This document shows positions 25,132 to 32,478 of a stretch of DNA of 64,000 nucleotides, one piece after another. Origin of the DNA: Paenibacillus faecis (GTDB taxonomy: Bacteria > Bacillota > Bacilli > Paenibacillales > Paenibacillaceae); contig NZ_VSDO01000005.1 of assembly GCF_008084145.1 (NCBI RefSeq), positions 124,001 through 188,000 of the forward strand. Direction: 5' to 3'. The notes under the pieces were generated by a model, which saw nothing but the letters and a program-made list of their open reading frames with translations, ran no database searches and had not been told where the DNA came from. Each line of letters opens with the position of its first letter. Positions within the stretch are counted from its first letter, which is position 1. Position numbers and translations under genes: made by a program.

Positions 25132-25172
25132 AAGAGAACGTCTTCCACTATCGGGGGCGTTCTCTTTTTATA
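25132..25172 (+). terminator. Terminator, right copy of the pair around the cassette
   Basis: AAGAGAACG (25132-25140) and CGTTCTCTT (25158-25166), then TTTATATA, repeat the stem and tail of the 21490 hairpin. Only the loop differs. Confidence 0.85.
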
Positions 25173-25183
25173 TAGATACAATT

Positions 25184-25228
25184 CAAAAAGCCGGTTACTC
25201 TGACATGTTCAGCGCAACCGGCTTTTTG
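25184..25228. terminator. Long hairpin upstream of parA
   Basis: CAAAAAGCCGGTT (25184-25196) and AACCGGCTTTTTG (25216-25228) are perfect 13-bp arms around 19 bases, with T and A runs at the outer ends. It can terminate from both sides or act as an attenuator; it lies 20 bases before the parA start. Confidence 0.8.
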
Positions 25229-25248
25229 CGTGAAAGGAGAAATGTTGG

Positions 25249-26076
25249 ATGACCAAAGTGATTGCCCTCGCCAATCAGAAAGGCGGCGTGGGCAAGACCA
25301 CAACGGCGGTCAACCTGGGGATCGGTTTGGCAGCCGATGGGAAAAAGGTTTTGCTGGTCGATGCGGACGCGCAAGGCAACTTGACGGATTCGTTAGGGTT
25401 CCACGAACCGGATAATCTGTCGGTATCTTTGGCCACATTGCTGGCGAAAACGATGCTGGAAGAATCCTATGAAGCGCGGGAAGGTATTTTGCATCACCAA
25501 GAAGGTGTTGATCTGATGCCAGGCAATATTGAACTGTCCGCTGTAGAAGTATCGCTCGTCAATACGATGAGCAGAGAAACGATCTTGCGTTCGTACATCG
25601 ATTCGGTTAAGGCCGACTACGATTACGTACTGATCGATTGTATGCCGAGTTTGGGCATGTTGACCATCAATGCGCTGGCTGCGGCAGATAGCGTCATTAT
25701 CCCCGTTCAGGCGCATTATTTGCCGGCCAAGGGAATGACGCAGCTCTTGCAGACCATTTCCCGTGTGCGCAGGCAGATCAATCCGAAGTTGGTTTTGGAC
25801 GGCGTGCTGCTCACGATGGTAGACAGCCGGACGAAATTCGCCAAGGACATTTCCTTTATTCTTCGGCGCGACTACGGCGACAAGCTGCGCGTGTTCAACA
25901 CCGAAATTCCCTTATCCATTCGCGCGGCGGAAACGAGCGCCAAGGGAAAAAGCATTTATGCTCATGACCCCAATGGTCAAACGGCAAAAGCGTATGCCGC
26001 CTTTACGAAGGAGGTACAGAGCATTGGCAGCGAAAGACGACATGCGCGCCAGCATCAAACTGACCACAGTCGCTGA
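25249..26076 (+). CDS. ParA-type partition ATPase
   Basis: This 275-residue ATPase is of the Soj/ParA family. The deviant Walker A is NQKGGVGKTTTAVNLG (about 9-24, signature lysine in KGGVGKT), with VLLVDADAQGNLTDSL and YDYVLIDCMPSLGML as the other nucleotide-site motifs. It should work with the ParB encoded next to keep the excised element during host division. AAAGGAGAAA precedes ATG 25249. Its end overlaps the ParB start by about 50 bases. Confidence 0.92.
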   Translation: MTKVIALANQKGGVGKTTTAVNLGIGLAADGKKVLLVDADAQGNLTDSLGFHEPDNLSVSLATLLAKTMLEESYEAREGILHHQEGVDLMPGNIELSAVEVSLVNTMSRETILRSYIDSVKADYDYVLIDCMPSLGMLTINALAAADSVIIPVQAHYLPAKGMTQLLQTISRVRRQINPKLVLDGVLLTMVDSRTKFAKDISFILRRDYGDKLRVFNTEIPLSIRAAETSAKGKSIYAHDPNGQTAKAYAAFTKEVQSIGSERRHARQHQTDHSR

Positions 26077-26968
26077 TTTATTCTCCACCGAGGAGAGTCG
26101 CGCCGATGAAAAGCGGGAAAAAGTGTTGGACATCCCTTTATCTGAAATCAGCGATTTTCCCGGTCATCCGTTCAAGGTGAAAGCGGATGAAGCGATGCTG
26201 GAAATGGCGGACAGCGTGAAGCAATACGGAGTACTTGTTCCCGGACTGGTACGTCCGAAAGCGGACGGCGGCTATGAAATGGTAGCCGGACACCGGCGCA
26301 AAAAAGCGAGCGAACTGGCGGGTAGTGAAACGATGCCCTGTATCGTCCGCGAACTGGACGACGATCAGGCGACCATTATTATGGTGGACAGCAACCTGCA
26401 ACGGGAATATATCTTGCCTAGCGAGAAGGCTTTTGCTTATAAGATGAAGTTGGAGGCGATGAAAAGACAAGGACAGAGAACAGACCTAACTTCCGCCCAA
26501 CTTGGGCGGAAGTTAGAGGGAAAAGAATCTAGGGAAATACTCGCTGAACAAGTTGGCGAGAGCAAGAATCAAATTTCACGCTATATCCGCCTTACCGAAC
26601 TGACCCCCTCCATTCTCGAAATGGTGGACGATAAACGGATCGCCTTCAATCCGGCCGTAGAACTTTCATACTTGTCCGAAGAAGAACAGCAAGCCCTGTA
26701 CGAAACGATGCAGTCCGAAGACTGCACGCCTTCGCTGGCGCAGGCGCAGCGCATGAAAAAACTGAGCCAGGACGGGCGGCTTAACGTGGATGTCATCTTC
26801 TCGATTCTCACGGAGGAGAAGCCGAACCAGAAAGAAAAGATGACCATTCGGCGCGAGCGGGTCGACCGTTTCTTCCCGAGGGAGTTTACCGAAAAGCAAA
26901 AGGAAGACCTGATCGTTCAACTACTGGAAAGCTGGTATAAAAAACGGCAACGGGAACAGGAACGTTAA
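26024..26968 (+). CDS. ParB/Spo0J-family partition protein
   Basis: This 314-residue protein has the ParB N-terminal CTPase-type fold (IPLSEISDFPGHPFKV, then VAGHRRKKASELAG) and a central helix-turn-helix (EILAEQVGESKNQISRYIRLTEL). TTG 26024 is chosen because AAGGAGG lies ten bases before it; the longer frame would start far inside parA, and ATG 26042 is an alternative. A 31-base palindrome lies within the coding sequence (26486-26516). The C-terminus is basic and may dimerise. Confidence 0.9.
   Translation: MAAKDDMRASIKLTTVADLFSTEESRADEKREKVLDIPLSEISDFPGHPFKVKADEAMLEMADSVKQYGVLVPGLVRPKADGGYEMVAGHRRKKASELAGSETMPCIVRELDDDQATIIMVDSNLQREYILPSEKAFAYKMKLEAMKRQGQRTDLTSAQLGRKLEGKESREILAEQVGESKNQISRYIRLTELTPSILEMVDDKRIAFNPAVELSYLSEEEQQALYETMQSEDCTPSLAQAQRMKKLSQDGRLNVDVIFSILTEEKPNQKEKMTIRRERVDRFFPREFTEKQKEDLIVQLLESWYKKRQREQER
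26486..26516. repeat. Perfect 31-base palindrome within parB
   Basis: The arms CTAACTTCCGCCCAA (26486-26500) and TTGGGCGGAAGTTAG (26502-26516) match exactly around one base. It lies between the two ParB domains. It may be a partition site, an operator or a strong mRNA hairpin. Confidence 0.9.
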
Positions 26969-27004
26969 CCCGTTTCTGAAACATAACGATCCTGTTCGGC
27001 AGCA

Positions 27005-27031
27005 CTCTCCCCTAAGACGGAGAGCTTTTTT
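27005..27031 (+). terminator. Terminator-like hairpin after parB
   Basis: CTCTCC (27005-27010) pairs with GGAGAG (27019-27024), followed by CTTTTTTA. It lies between parB and the next co-directional gene, so it may limit read-through. Confidence 0.75.
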
Positions 27032-27056
27032 ATGCCCATTTTTGGGGAGGCGATTC

Positions 27057-27269
27057 ATGGTGTATTTCACGAAAGGGAGGCGTCGTCAGTATGAACGCCT
27101 GATGCAAGAAAAGCCGGGTTTCAATCGCATTGAAGTTTTGGAGGATGAAACCGAGGAACCGCAAACGCGAAACAAGAAATCTCGTGAAGCCGGCCTATCA
27201 AAGCGAAGCCGGGGAACGAAGGAAGACCGCAACTTTCCAGGAAAAGAGGACGGACGATGGAAGAAATGA
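27057..27269 (+). CDS. Small basic ICE protein, unknown
   Basis: This 70-residue, highly basic protein begins MVYFTKGRRRQYERLMQEKPG and ends with a lysine/arginine-rich tail. ATG 27057 follows GGGGAGGC; a TTG at 27042 is the other frame start. Such short basic proteins are common next to ParB in Firmicute ICEs, but no function is recognised. It overlaps the next gene by 13 bases. Confidence 0.55.
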   Translation: MVYFTKGRRRQYERLMQEKPGFNRIEVLEDETEEPQTRNKKSREAGLSKRSRGTKEDRNFPGKEDGRWKK

Positions 27270-27865
27270 AGCGAATGGTGGACAACTACGAAGTCGTTCA
27301 GGCCATCTCCATCGGGAAGGTGGAAGTGCTGCTTGGCATAGACGAAACCAATGCCGAACGTCCGTACATGGTTTGTACCTGCACCCGAAACAATTCGTTG
27401 GGTGTCGAGCAATATTACGCGATTGCGGCCGGCGCGGATTATCTTGAGGCCGTGCATGACTTTGTTTCCCGCGTGCAATGGGAGCTGGAGGATCTCAAAG
27501 AAGAAAGGGCCAGTGTCAAGGTGCCCCTATCTCCCCTTACCCAAGCCCAATGCCAGCCGAATCGCGAAGACATGCGCATTGACAACCAGGTTGTTGTCAT
27601 CCGGCCGGAACGGTTGCGACCCGAATATCGCACCGCAGTTAACCAGCTTGTGCTGGCGCTAAGCGGGTTTGGCACCTCTGCCTATTCCCGAGGTCGCGCC
27701 GTTTACGTGATCAATCTGTATACCGGTGAGGAGGCTCGCTGGAATCGGGATGATTTTATGGGTCTGATAAAACCGGAGCATATGCCCGCATGGGCGCAAG
27801 AAAAACTGGAGCAGCATCAGGCTGTATCCCAGCAAAAGCCTAAGCGCCGTGACGAGGCCCGGTAA
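27257..27865 (+). CDS. Conserved ICE hypothetical protein
   Basis: This 202-residue soluble protein has no signal peptide or membrane segment. The last third carries the block RAVYVINLYTGEEARWNRDDF followed by KPEHMPAWAQEKLEQ, which I associate with uncharacterised conjugative-element proteins. The ATG is inside the preceding gene and follows AGGAAAAGAGG. The function is not known. Confidence 0.6.
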   Translation: MEEMKRMVDNYEVVQAISIGKVEVLLGIDETNAERPYMVCTCTRNNSLGVEQYYAIAAGADYLEAVHDFVSRVQWELEDLKEERASVKVPLSPLTQAQCQPNREDMRIDNQVVVIRPERLRPEYRTAVNQLVLALSGFGTSAYSRGRAVYVINLYTGEEARWNRDDFMGLIKPEHMPAWAQEKLEQHQAVSQQKPKRRDEAR

Positions 27866-27905
27866 GAGATGCAATTCCATATATAGGAGAAAGGAGACGT
27901 GAGCG

Positions 27906-29012
27906 ATGTCGTGGACGTATCGGCACCGCAAGACGCTTATTATCGCCGCGATTGCCGTAAGTGTTTGTTTACTTGTGGCTGCGGCCATTTATTCTCTGAT
28001 AAAGCAATCAGAGCAAGAGCAGAAACAGCAACAGATGAAGGAACACTACGAAAGGCAGATCAAGGAACTGAAAACGATAGAGGAACAATCGCGCAGGAAC
28101 GTCTGGACCGTGGCACGAACCATTCCGGCCGGAGGTACCGTCACGGCGGAGGATCTCCAGTCCGTCCCGATGCCCGCGAGTCTGGTGCCATCCGGGATGA
28201 TTACTGAACGGGAAGCGGCCATCGGCAAAAGCGCCAAAATCGAATTGCAGCCCGGAACACCGCTGATGTCGTCCATGCTGTACGAGAGCACGCCGATCCC
28301 GAAGGATGTGCGGGTGCAGGAGTTTCATGTCATTCAGCTTCCCTCCAATCTGCAAAAGGGACAGTACATCGACGTGCGAATCAACTTCCCGACAGGAGAA
28401 GATTATGTCCTGTTAGCGAAGAAGAAAGCGCGGGAGTTGTCAGGAACGGTCATCTGGCTCGAAATGAACGAGAAGGATATTTTGCAAACGTCAAGCGCGA
28501 TTATCGATGCCTACTTGCAAGGCGCACGGCTGTATGCCCTGCCGTATATCGAGCCGGGATTGCAGGAAGCAGCTGTGGTCAATTATCCCGCAAATCCGAA
28601 AGTGCTTGATTTGATGGAACATGATCCGAACCTGCTCGAAAAAGCGACAACCGAGCTTGCCCGCCAGCTTCGCCTGAAACTTGATGACAATCTCAAGGCG
28701 ATGAGCGAGTCGGACAAACTGCGCGTAACGAGCGGCAGCGTGACGGTTCAGCAGCAACTGCAAAACGAGCGGATCGTCACGCGGCAAGGCAATGCCATGC
28801 AAGAAGCGGTTCCATCGCCGCAACCGGCAGGCGCAACGGCTACGGTCGATCACGAACCGCCAGCCGCGCAACCGCTGCCTTCCCCTTCCGCTCCGACAAC
28901 GACGAATGAAGATCAACCGGAAGCGTCCGCGGAGCCAGCGCCATCAACGCCAGCATCGCCGTCGGAAGCGCCTGCCAGCACGGATAAATTGAAGCAAATT
29001 TTTAATCAGTGA
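27906..29012 (+). CDS. SAF-domain protein, CpaB/RcpC-like
   Basis: This 368-residue protein has one N-terminal membrane helix (about 9-32), a short coiled segment and a SAF domain (about 63-115: VWTVARTIPAGGTVTAEDLQSVPMP, with KSAKIELQPGTPL). A CpaB-like middle and a Pro/Ala/Ser-rich tail follow. CpaB proteins help assemble Tad/Flp pili on the outer side of the membrane. It is the first gene of a run that also has P-loop, ATPase, platform and pilin-like genes, so a role in a Tad-like machine is inferred. GAAAGGAGACG lies upstream. Confidence 0.75.
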   Translation: MSWTYRHRKTLIIAAIAVSVCLLVAAAIYSLIKQSEQEQKQQQMKEHYERQIKELKTIEEQSRRNVWTVARTIPAGGTVTAEDLQSVPMPASLVPSGMITEREAAIGKSAKIELQPGTPLMSSMLYESTPIPKDVRVQEFHVIQLPSNLQKGQYIDVRINFPTGEDYVLLAKKKARELSGTVIWLEMNEKDILQTSSAIIDAYLQGARLYALPYIEPGLQEAAVVNYPANPKVLDLMEHDPNLLEKATTELARQLRLKLDDNLKAMSESDKLRVTSGSVTVQQQLQNERIVTRQGNAMQEAVPSPQPAGATATVDHEPPAAQPLPSPSAPTTTNEDQPEASAEPAPSTPASPSEAPASTDKLKQIFNQ

Positions 29013-29023
29013 AGGAGGCTGTC

Positions 29024-29731
29024 ATGAAAAAAGTCGTGTTTTTCGGCGCGCCGGACAAAAGCCATCTGCTTCTCGTGCTAGGCAAGCTGCTCACGGCGAT
29101 GGAGCGAAAGGTGCTGATCGTGGATTCCACCCTTGCCCAGTCCATGCAAGGCTATTTGCCGCAAGTAGAATTCGGCTATTCGCTGCGGGAGTTTGAAGGC
29201 ATCGATGTGGCGACCGGGTTCATCACGCCAGCGCAACTGGAGCGTTGCCTGCTTCAAGCCGGTGGCGAAACAGCATACGATGTCATGCTGCTCGACACCG
29301 ATCACACCGAATTTGTGAAAGGACGGGAGTTGCCGGGCTATGACAAGCGGGTTTGGTGCAGCAATTATCGTCGGCTCGGTATGCAAATCAACGCGAATCT
29401 GATGCAGCGGCTGTGCCTTCACGAAGCGGAGGGCCAGCCGCTCTCGTTTTACAAACTGATTACCCCTACCTTGCCGATCGCCATACCTGAGTCGTATATC
29501 GATTTGTTGCTGCCGCAGCAGGCTGTACGCTGGGAGGAGGCCGTGTTCCGCTTTCCGCTGGACGAACGGGATATGTCGGTCGAACTGGACAACCAGCATC
29601 ATGGCCGCATCGATATCAGGCGGCTGTCAGGGGTGTATCGCCGGAACGTGCTGGACATGCTGCAACAGTTGTTTGAATGCGATGCCAAAACGGCCCGGCG
29701 GGCATGGGTGCGTGCGCGAAAGCGTGCGTGA
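29024..29731 (+). CDS. P-loop-like protein lacking Walker A (MinD/CpaE relative)
   Basis: This 235-residue protein begins KKVVFFGAPDKSHLLLVLGKLL, which looks like the first strand and P-loop position of a ParA/MinD fold but has no GKT/S. MERKVLIVDST follows in the place of the second strand, and AYDVMLLDTDH in the place of Walker B. It may be a catalytically dead partner of the next protein. ATG 29024 follows GAAGGAGGC. The assignment is from motif layout and context only. Confidence 0.5.
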   Translation: MKKVVFFGAPDKSHLLLVLGKLLTAMERKVLIVDSTLAQSMQGYLPQVEFGYSLREFEGIDVATGFITPAQLERCLLQAGGETAYDVMLLDTDHTEFVKGRELPGYDKRVWCSNYRRLGMQINANLMQRLCLHEAEGQPLSFYKLITPTLPIAIPESYIDLLLPQQAVRWEEAVFRFPLDERDMSVELDNQHHGRIDIRRLSGVYRRNVLDMLQQLFECDAKTARRAWVRARKRA

Positions 29732-29764
29732 GGCCGGTAAAGTTGCACGAAAGGAGATGAAGCA

Positions 29765-30610
29765 ATGGGTTTTACCGTGGTGTTTTGGAGTCCGGTTTCG
29801 GGACAAGCCGGTACGACGAGCAACCTGATCGCCTCCGCCGCGCTGCTTGGACTTGAATACTCCTCCCGTCTTTTGCTGCTTGGGCATTTGCAAAGCGAAT
29901 ACGCGGTCATCGAACGCAGCTTTTACCCGAGACGGACCTGGATGAGCAAAGCGGACGCTCCGCCTGACGCGGGTATCGATGCGCTGCTCAGGCTCTTGCA
30001 GAACCGCAAGCTGGAACCGAACAGGTTGCGGGATTACACGCTGCCGCTGCTCGCCGACCGGCTCGACATCCTTCCGGGATCGAACAAGCCGGATGCATCG
30101 TTTGTTTCAGCCGCTCAGGAATGGCTTGCGCCTCTTTTGGAACTGGCAAGGCGCGCTTACGATCTGGTATTGCTGGACGGCGGAAGCGGCAGTTTGTCGG
30201 CGTGGACACAGGCGCTGCTGCGTCAGGCGGATTTACTGGTCGTCTGTCTGCCGCAAAACGGGCTCAAGCTGGAGCAGGTCTTTCCGCTAATGGAGGCGCA
30301 GCTTCAGTCCAACCGGAAGCATTTGCTTGTATTCGGAAAATACGATCCTCGCTCCGCTTTGACCGTTAAGAATATCAAGCGCCAGTTCCATCGGCGGGAG
30401 CCTGCGTACCCGATTGTCCATAATACGGGCTGGCTGGATGCGACCCAACAAGGAGAAGCCGTCCGTTTTCTATTTCGCAACCGACAGGTGCCGCGCGGTC
30501 ATGAAAACTCACTGTTTATGCAGCAAGTGCGGACATTGGCGCAGGCGCTCATCAACAACGCCGGACTGAACAAGCCTCTTTTCGGCGGGAAGGAGGACGA
30601 TGACCGATGA
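29765..30610 (+). CDS. CpaE/MinD-like P-loop protein with altered Walker A
   Basis: This 281-residue MinD-fold protein has the P-loop position SPVSGQAGTTSN, so the usual lysine is replaced and nucleotide binding is uncertain. RAYDLVLLDGGSGSLSAW matches the Walker B/switch strand and ADLLVVCLPQN the following one. CpaE proteins place Tad pilus machines at their site in the cell. The gene follows the related one at 29024 and overlaps the CpaF-like ATPase by four bases (ATGA). A ribosome site AAAGGAGATG precedes ATG 29765. Confidence 0.7.
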   Translation: MGFTVVFWSPVSGQAGTTSNLIASAALLGLEYSSRLLLLGHLQSEYAVIERSFYPRRTWMSKADAPPDAGIDALLRLLQNRKLEPNRLRDYTLPLLADRLDILPGSNKPDASFVSAAQEWLAPLLELARRAYDLVLLDGGSGSLSAWTQALLRQADLLVVCLPQNGLKLEQVFPLMEAQLQSNRKHLLVFGKYDPRSALTVKNIKRQFHRREPAYPIVHNTGWLDATQQGEAVRFLFRNRQVPRGHENSLFMQQVRTLAQALINNAGLNKPLFGGKEDDDR

Positions 30611-32478
30611 TGTTCGCGCTGAACGGCTTGCTTCTGGCGGGCATCCTCATCGCGATTGGCGTCTTGCTCTATTTGCGCATGAGCCGCCGCTTGCCGGAGC
30701 AGCCGGACGAAAAACCGGCCTACACGCTGGAAGCGATGACCACGTTTGTGAAAGAGGCGCTGCACGAGATGACGAGCAGCAGCCTGATCGACTTCGGCTT
30801 GTCGGAAGAAGAATACCGCCGTCGCAAAAACAAGCGCGCAGAACTCAAGAAAGCGCTGCGGGGCTGCACGTCCGGAGATTTGCGGGACAAGGCGTATGTG
30901 AAGCAGGTCATCGCCGATTTGCTCGAACAGCGCTACAATCTGGACGACAATAACCTGAATCGGCTTCTGCCGTTTGATGACCCGCAGGCGCTCTCACCGC
31001 AAGATCAGTTTGACATCCTGCTCTATCTGTTTAAGAAACAACATCGGTTGAGAGCACTGGACGAACTGATTCAAAAATACGAATTGGATCGCCCCAAACG
31101 GAGTATGGAAGACGAAGAAACCGAGTCATATCGGATTACCGCCGACGAAATCCGCGACATTTACAAGCGGGAAGCGCGCAAGCTGTCTGCCGAGGACAAA
31201 ATGCAGATCGTTGTGCAGCGGATCTATCAGCAATACAAAGGATTCAGCGTCATCGACGAAATCCGCGACATGAAAATCGACGGCGTATCGGGCGGCGTCT
31301 CCGGCATCCCGCCCTCGATGTGGGAAGGCGAGTGGAGCCTGGAGGAAGAAGCGCTGCTGCGCGAGGTGCCAAGGTCGCATGACAGCGTGTGGCTGTTTTA
31401 TAAAGGGAAATCCATTCATTTGAGCTTCCTGTCCTTCGGCTCGGAGCAAGAACTGAGGCGCGTGTGCCAGAACGTGTACAAACATAATTTTCCCGGCCAA
31501 TTGTCCGAGGCGAACGGCTTTAAGGTGAACGAAATGGCCGATGGCTCCCGCGTCGTCGTGCTGCGCCCCCGGTTCAGCGAATCGTGGGCTTTTTTTGTGC
31601 GCAAATTCGATGTGCAAAACGCAGCGCTGGAACAATTGATTCAGGACGACAATGCGGAGTTGCCCATCGGGCTGATCCGATATCTGGTCATGGGCGAGCG
31701 CATTACGGCCATCACCGGTGCGCAGGGCAGCGGCAAAACGACGCTCTTGATGGCGATGGTGCGCTACATTCCGGCCATCTTGCCGATCCGGGTGCAGGAA
31801 ATGAGCTTTGAGCTTCAGCTTCGGAAAATATACCGGGAACGCAACATTTTAAGCTTGCGGGAAACGGAAACGATCTCCGGGCAGGATTGGCTGGACATCC
31901 AGAAAAAAACGGACGGCTCGGTCAATATTTTGGGAGAAGTGGCGACCGACCCGGTTGCCGCCTGGATGGTGCAGATGGCGCAGGTCGCTTCGCTGTTCAC
32001 CTTGTTTACGCATCATGCCAAAACATTCCGCGATCTTGTCTATTCGCTCCGCAACTCGCTGCTGAAGACAGGGGTGTTTACGAACGAAAAAGTGGCCGAG
32101 CAGCAGGTCGTCAGCGTCATCAACTTCGACATTCACCTCAGGCGGGACGCGGACGGACATCGCTACATTGAACGGATTACCGAATGCGTCCCGGTGGAGC
32201 AGGAAGAGGGCTACCCGGAGACGTTCCGCCACAAAACGACGACCGAGGAGAAAATGACGGCGTTCATGGAGACGATGCTGGAATATTTCCGCCGATCGAC
32301 GGACCGACCGCTTTACGTCGCGCGGAACGTCATCGAATACCGCGACGGACGCTATGTCGCCGTTTATCCGTTGTCCGACCGAAGCCGCAAGGAAATCGCC
32401 GCATGCCTCGCCGGGCCGGACCAGGCGGCGTTCGAAGCGTTTTTGGCGGTTCACTGGGGGGATGGCGATGAGGCTTGA
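30607..32478 (+). CDS. CpaF/TadA-type secretion ATPase
   Basis: This 623-residue VirB11/CpaF-superfamily ATPase has an unusual N-terminal membrane helix (about 4-24). A linker of about 330 residues leads to the ATPase core with Walker A GAQGSGKT (371-378). Later blocks SVNILGEVATDPVAAWMVQMAQVASL and FTHHAKTFRDLV hold the positions of the Walker B and His boxes. Such ATPases power pilus assembly. It overlaps both neighbours, the upstream P-loop gene and the downstream platform gene, so the three are one translation unit. Confidence 0.78.
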   Translation: MMFALNGLLLAGILIAIGVLLYLRMSRRLPEQPDEKPAYTLEAMTTFVKEALHEMTSSSLIDFGLSEEEYRRRKNKRAELKKALRGCTSGDLRDKAYVKQVIADLLEQRYNLDDNNLNRLLPFDDPQALSPQDQFDILLYLFKKQHRLRALDELIQKYELDRPKRSMEDEETESYRITADEIRDIYKREARKLSAEDKMQIVVQRIYQQYKGFSVIDEIRDMKIDGVSGGVSGIPPSMWEGEWSLEEEALLREVPRSHDSVWLFYKGKSIHLSFLSFGSEQELRRVCQNVYKHNFPGQLSEANGFKVNEMADGSRVVVLRPRFSESWAFFVRKFDVQNAALEQLIQDDNAELPIGLIRYLVMGERITAITGAQGSGKTTLLMAMVRYIPAILPIRVQEMSFELQLRKIYRERNILSLRETETISGQDWLDIQKKTDGSVNILGEVATDPVAAWMVQMAQVASLFTLFTHHAKTFRDLVYSLRNSLLKTGVFTNEKVAEQQVVSVINFDIHLRRDADGHRYIERITECVPVEQEEGYPETFRHKTTTEEKMTAFMETMLEYFRRSTDRPLYVARNVIEYRDGRYVAVYPLSDRSRKEIAACLAGPDQAAFEAFLAVHWGDGDEA

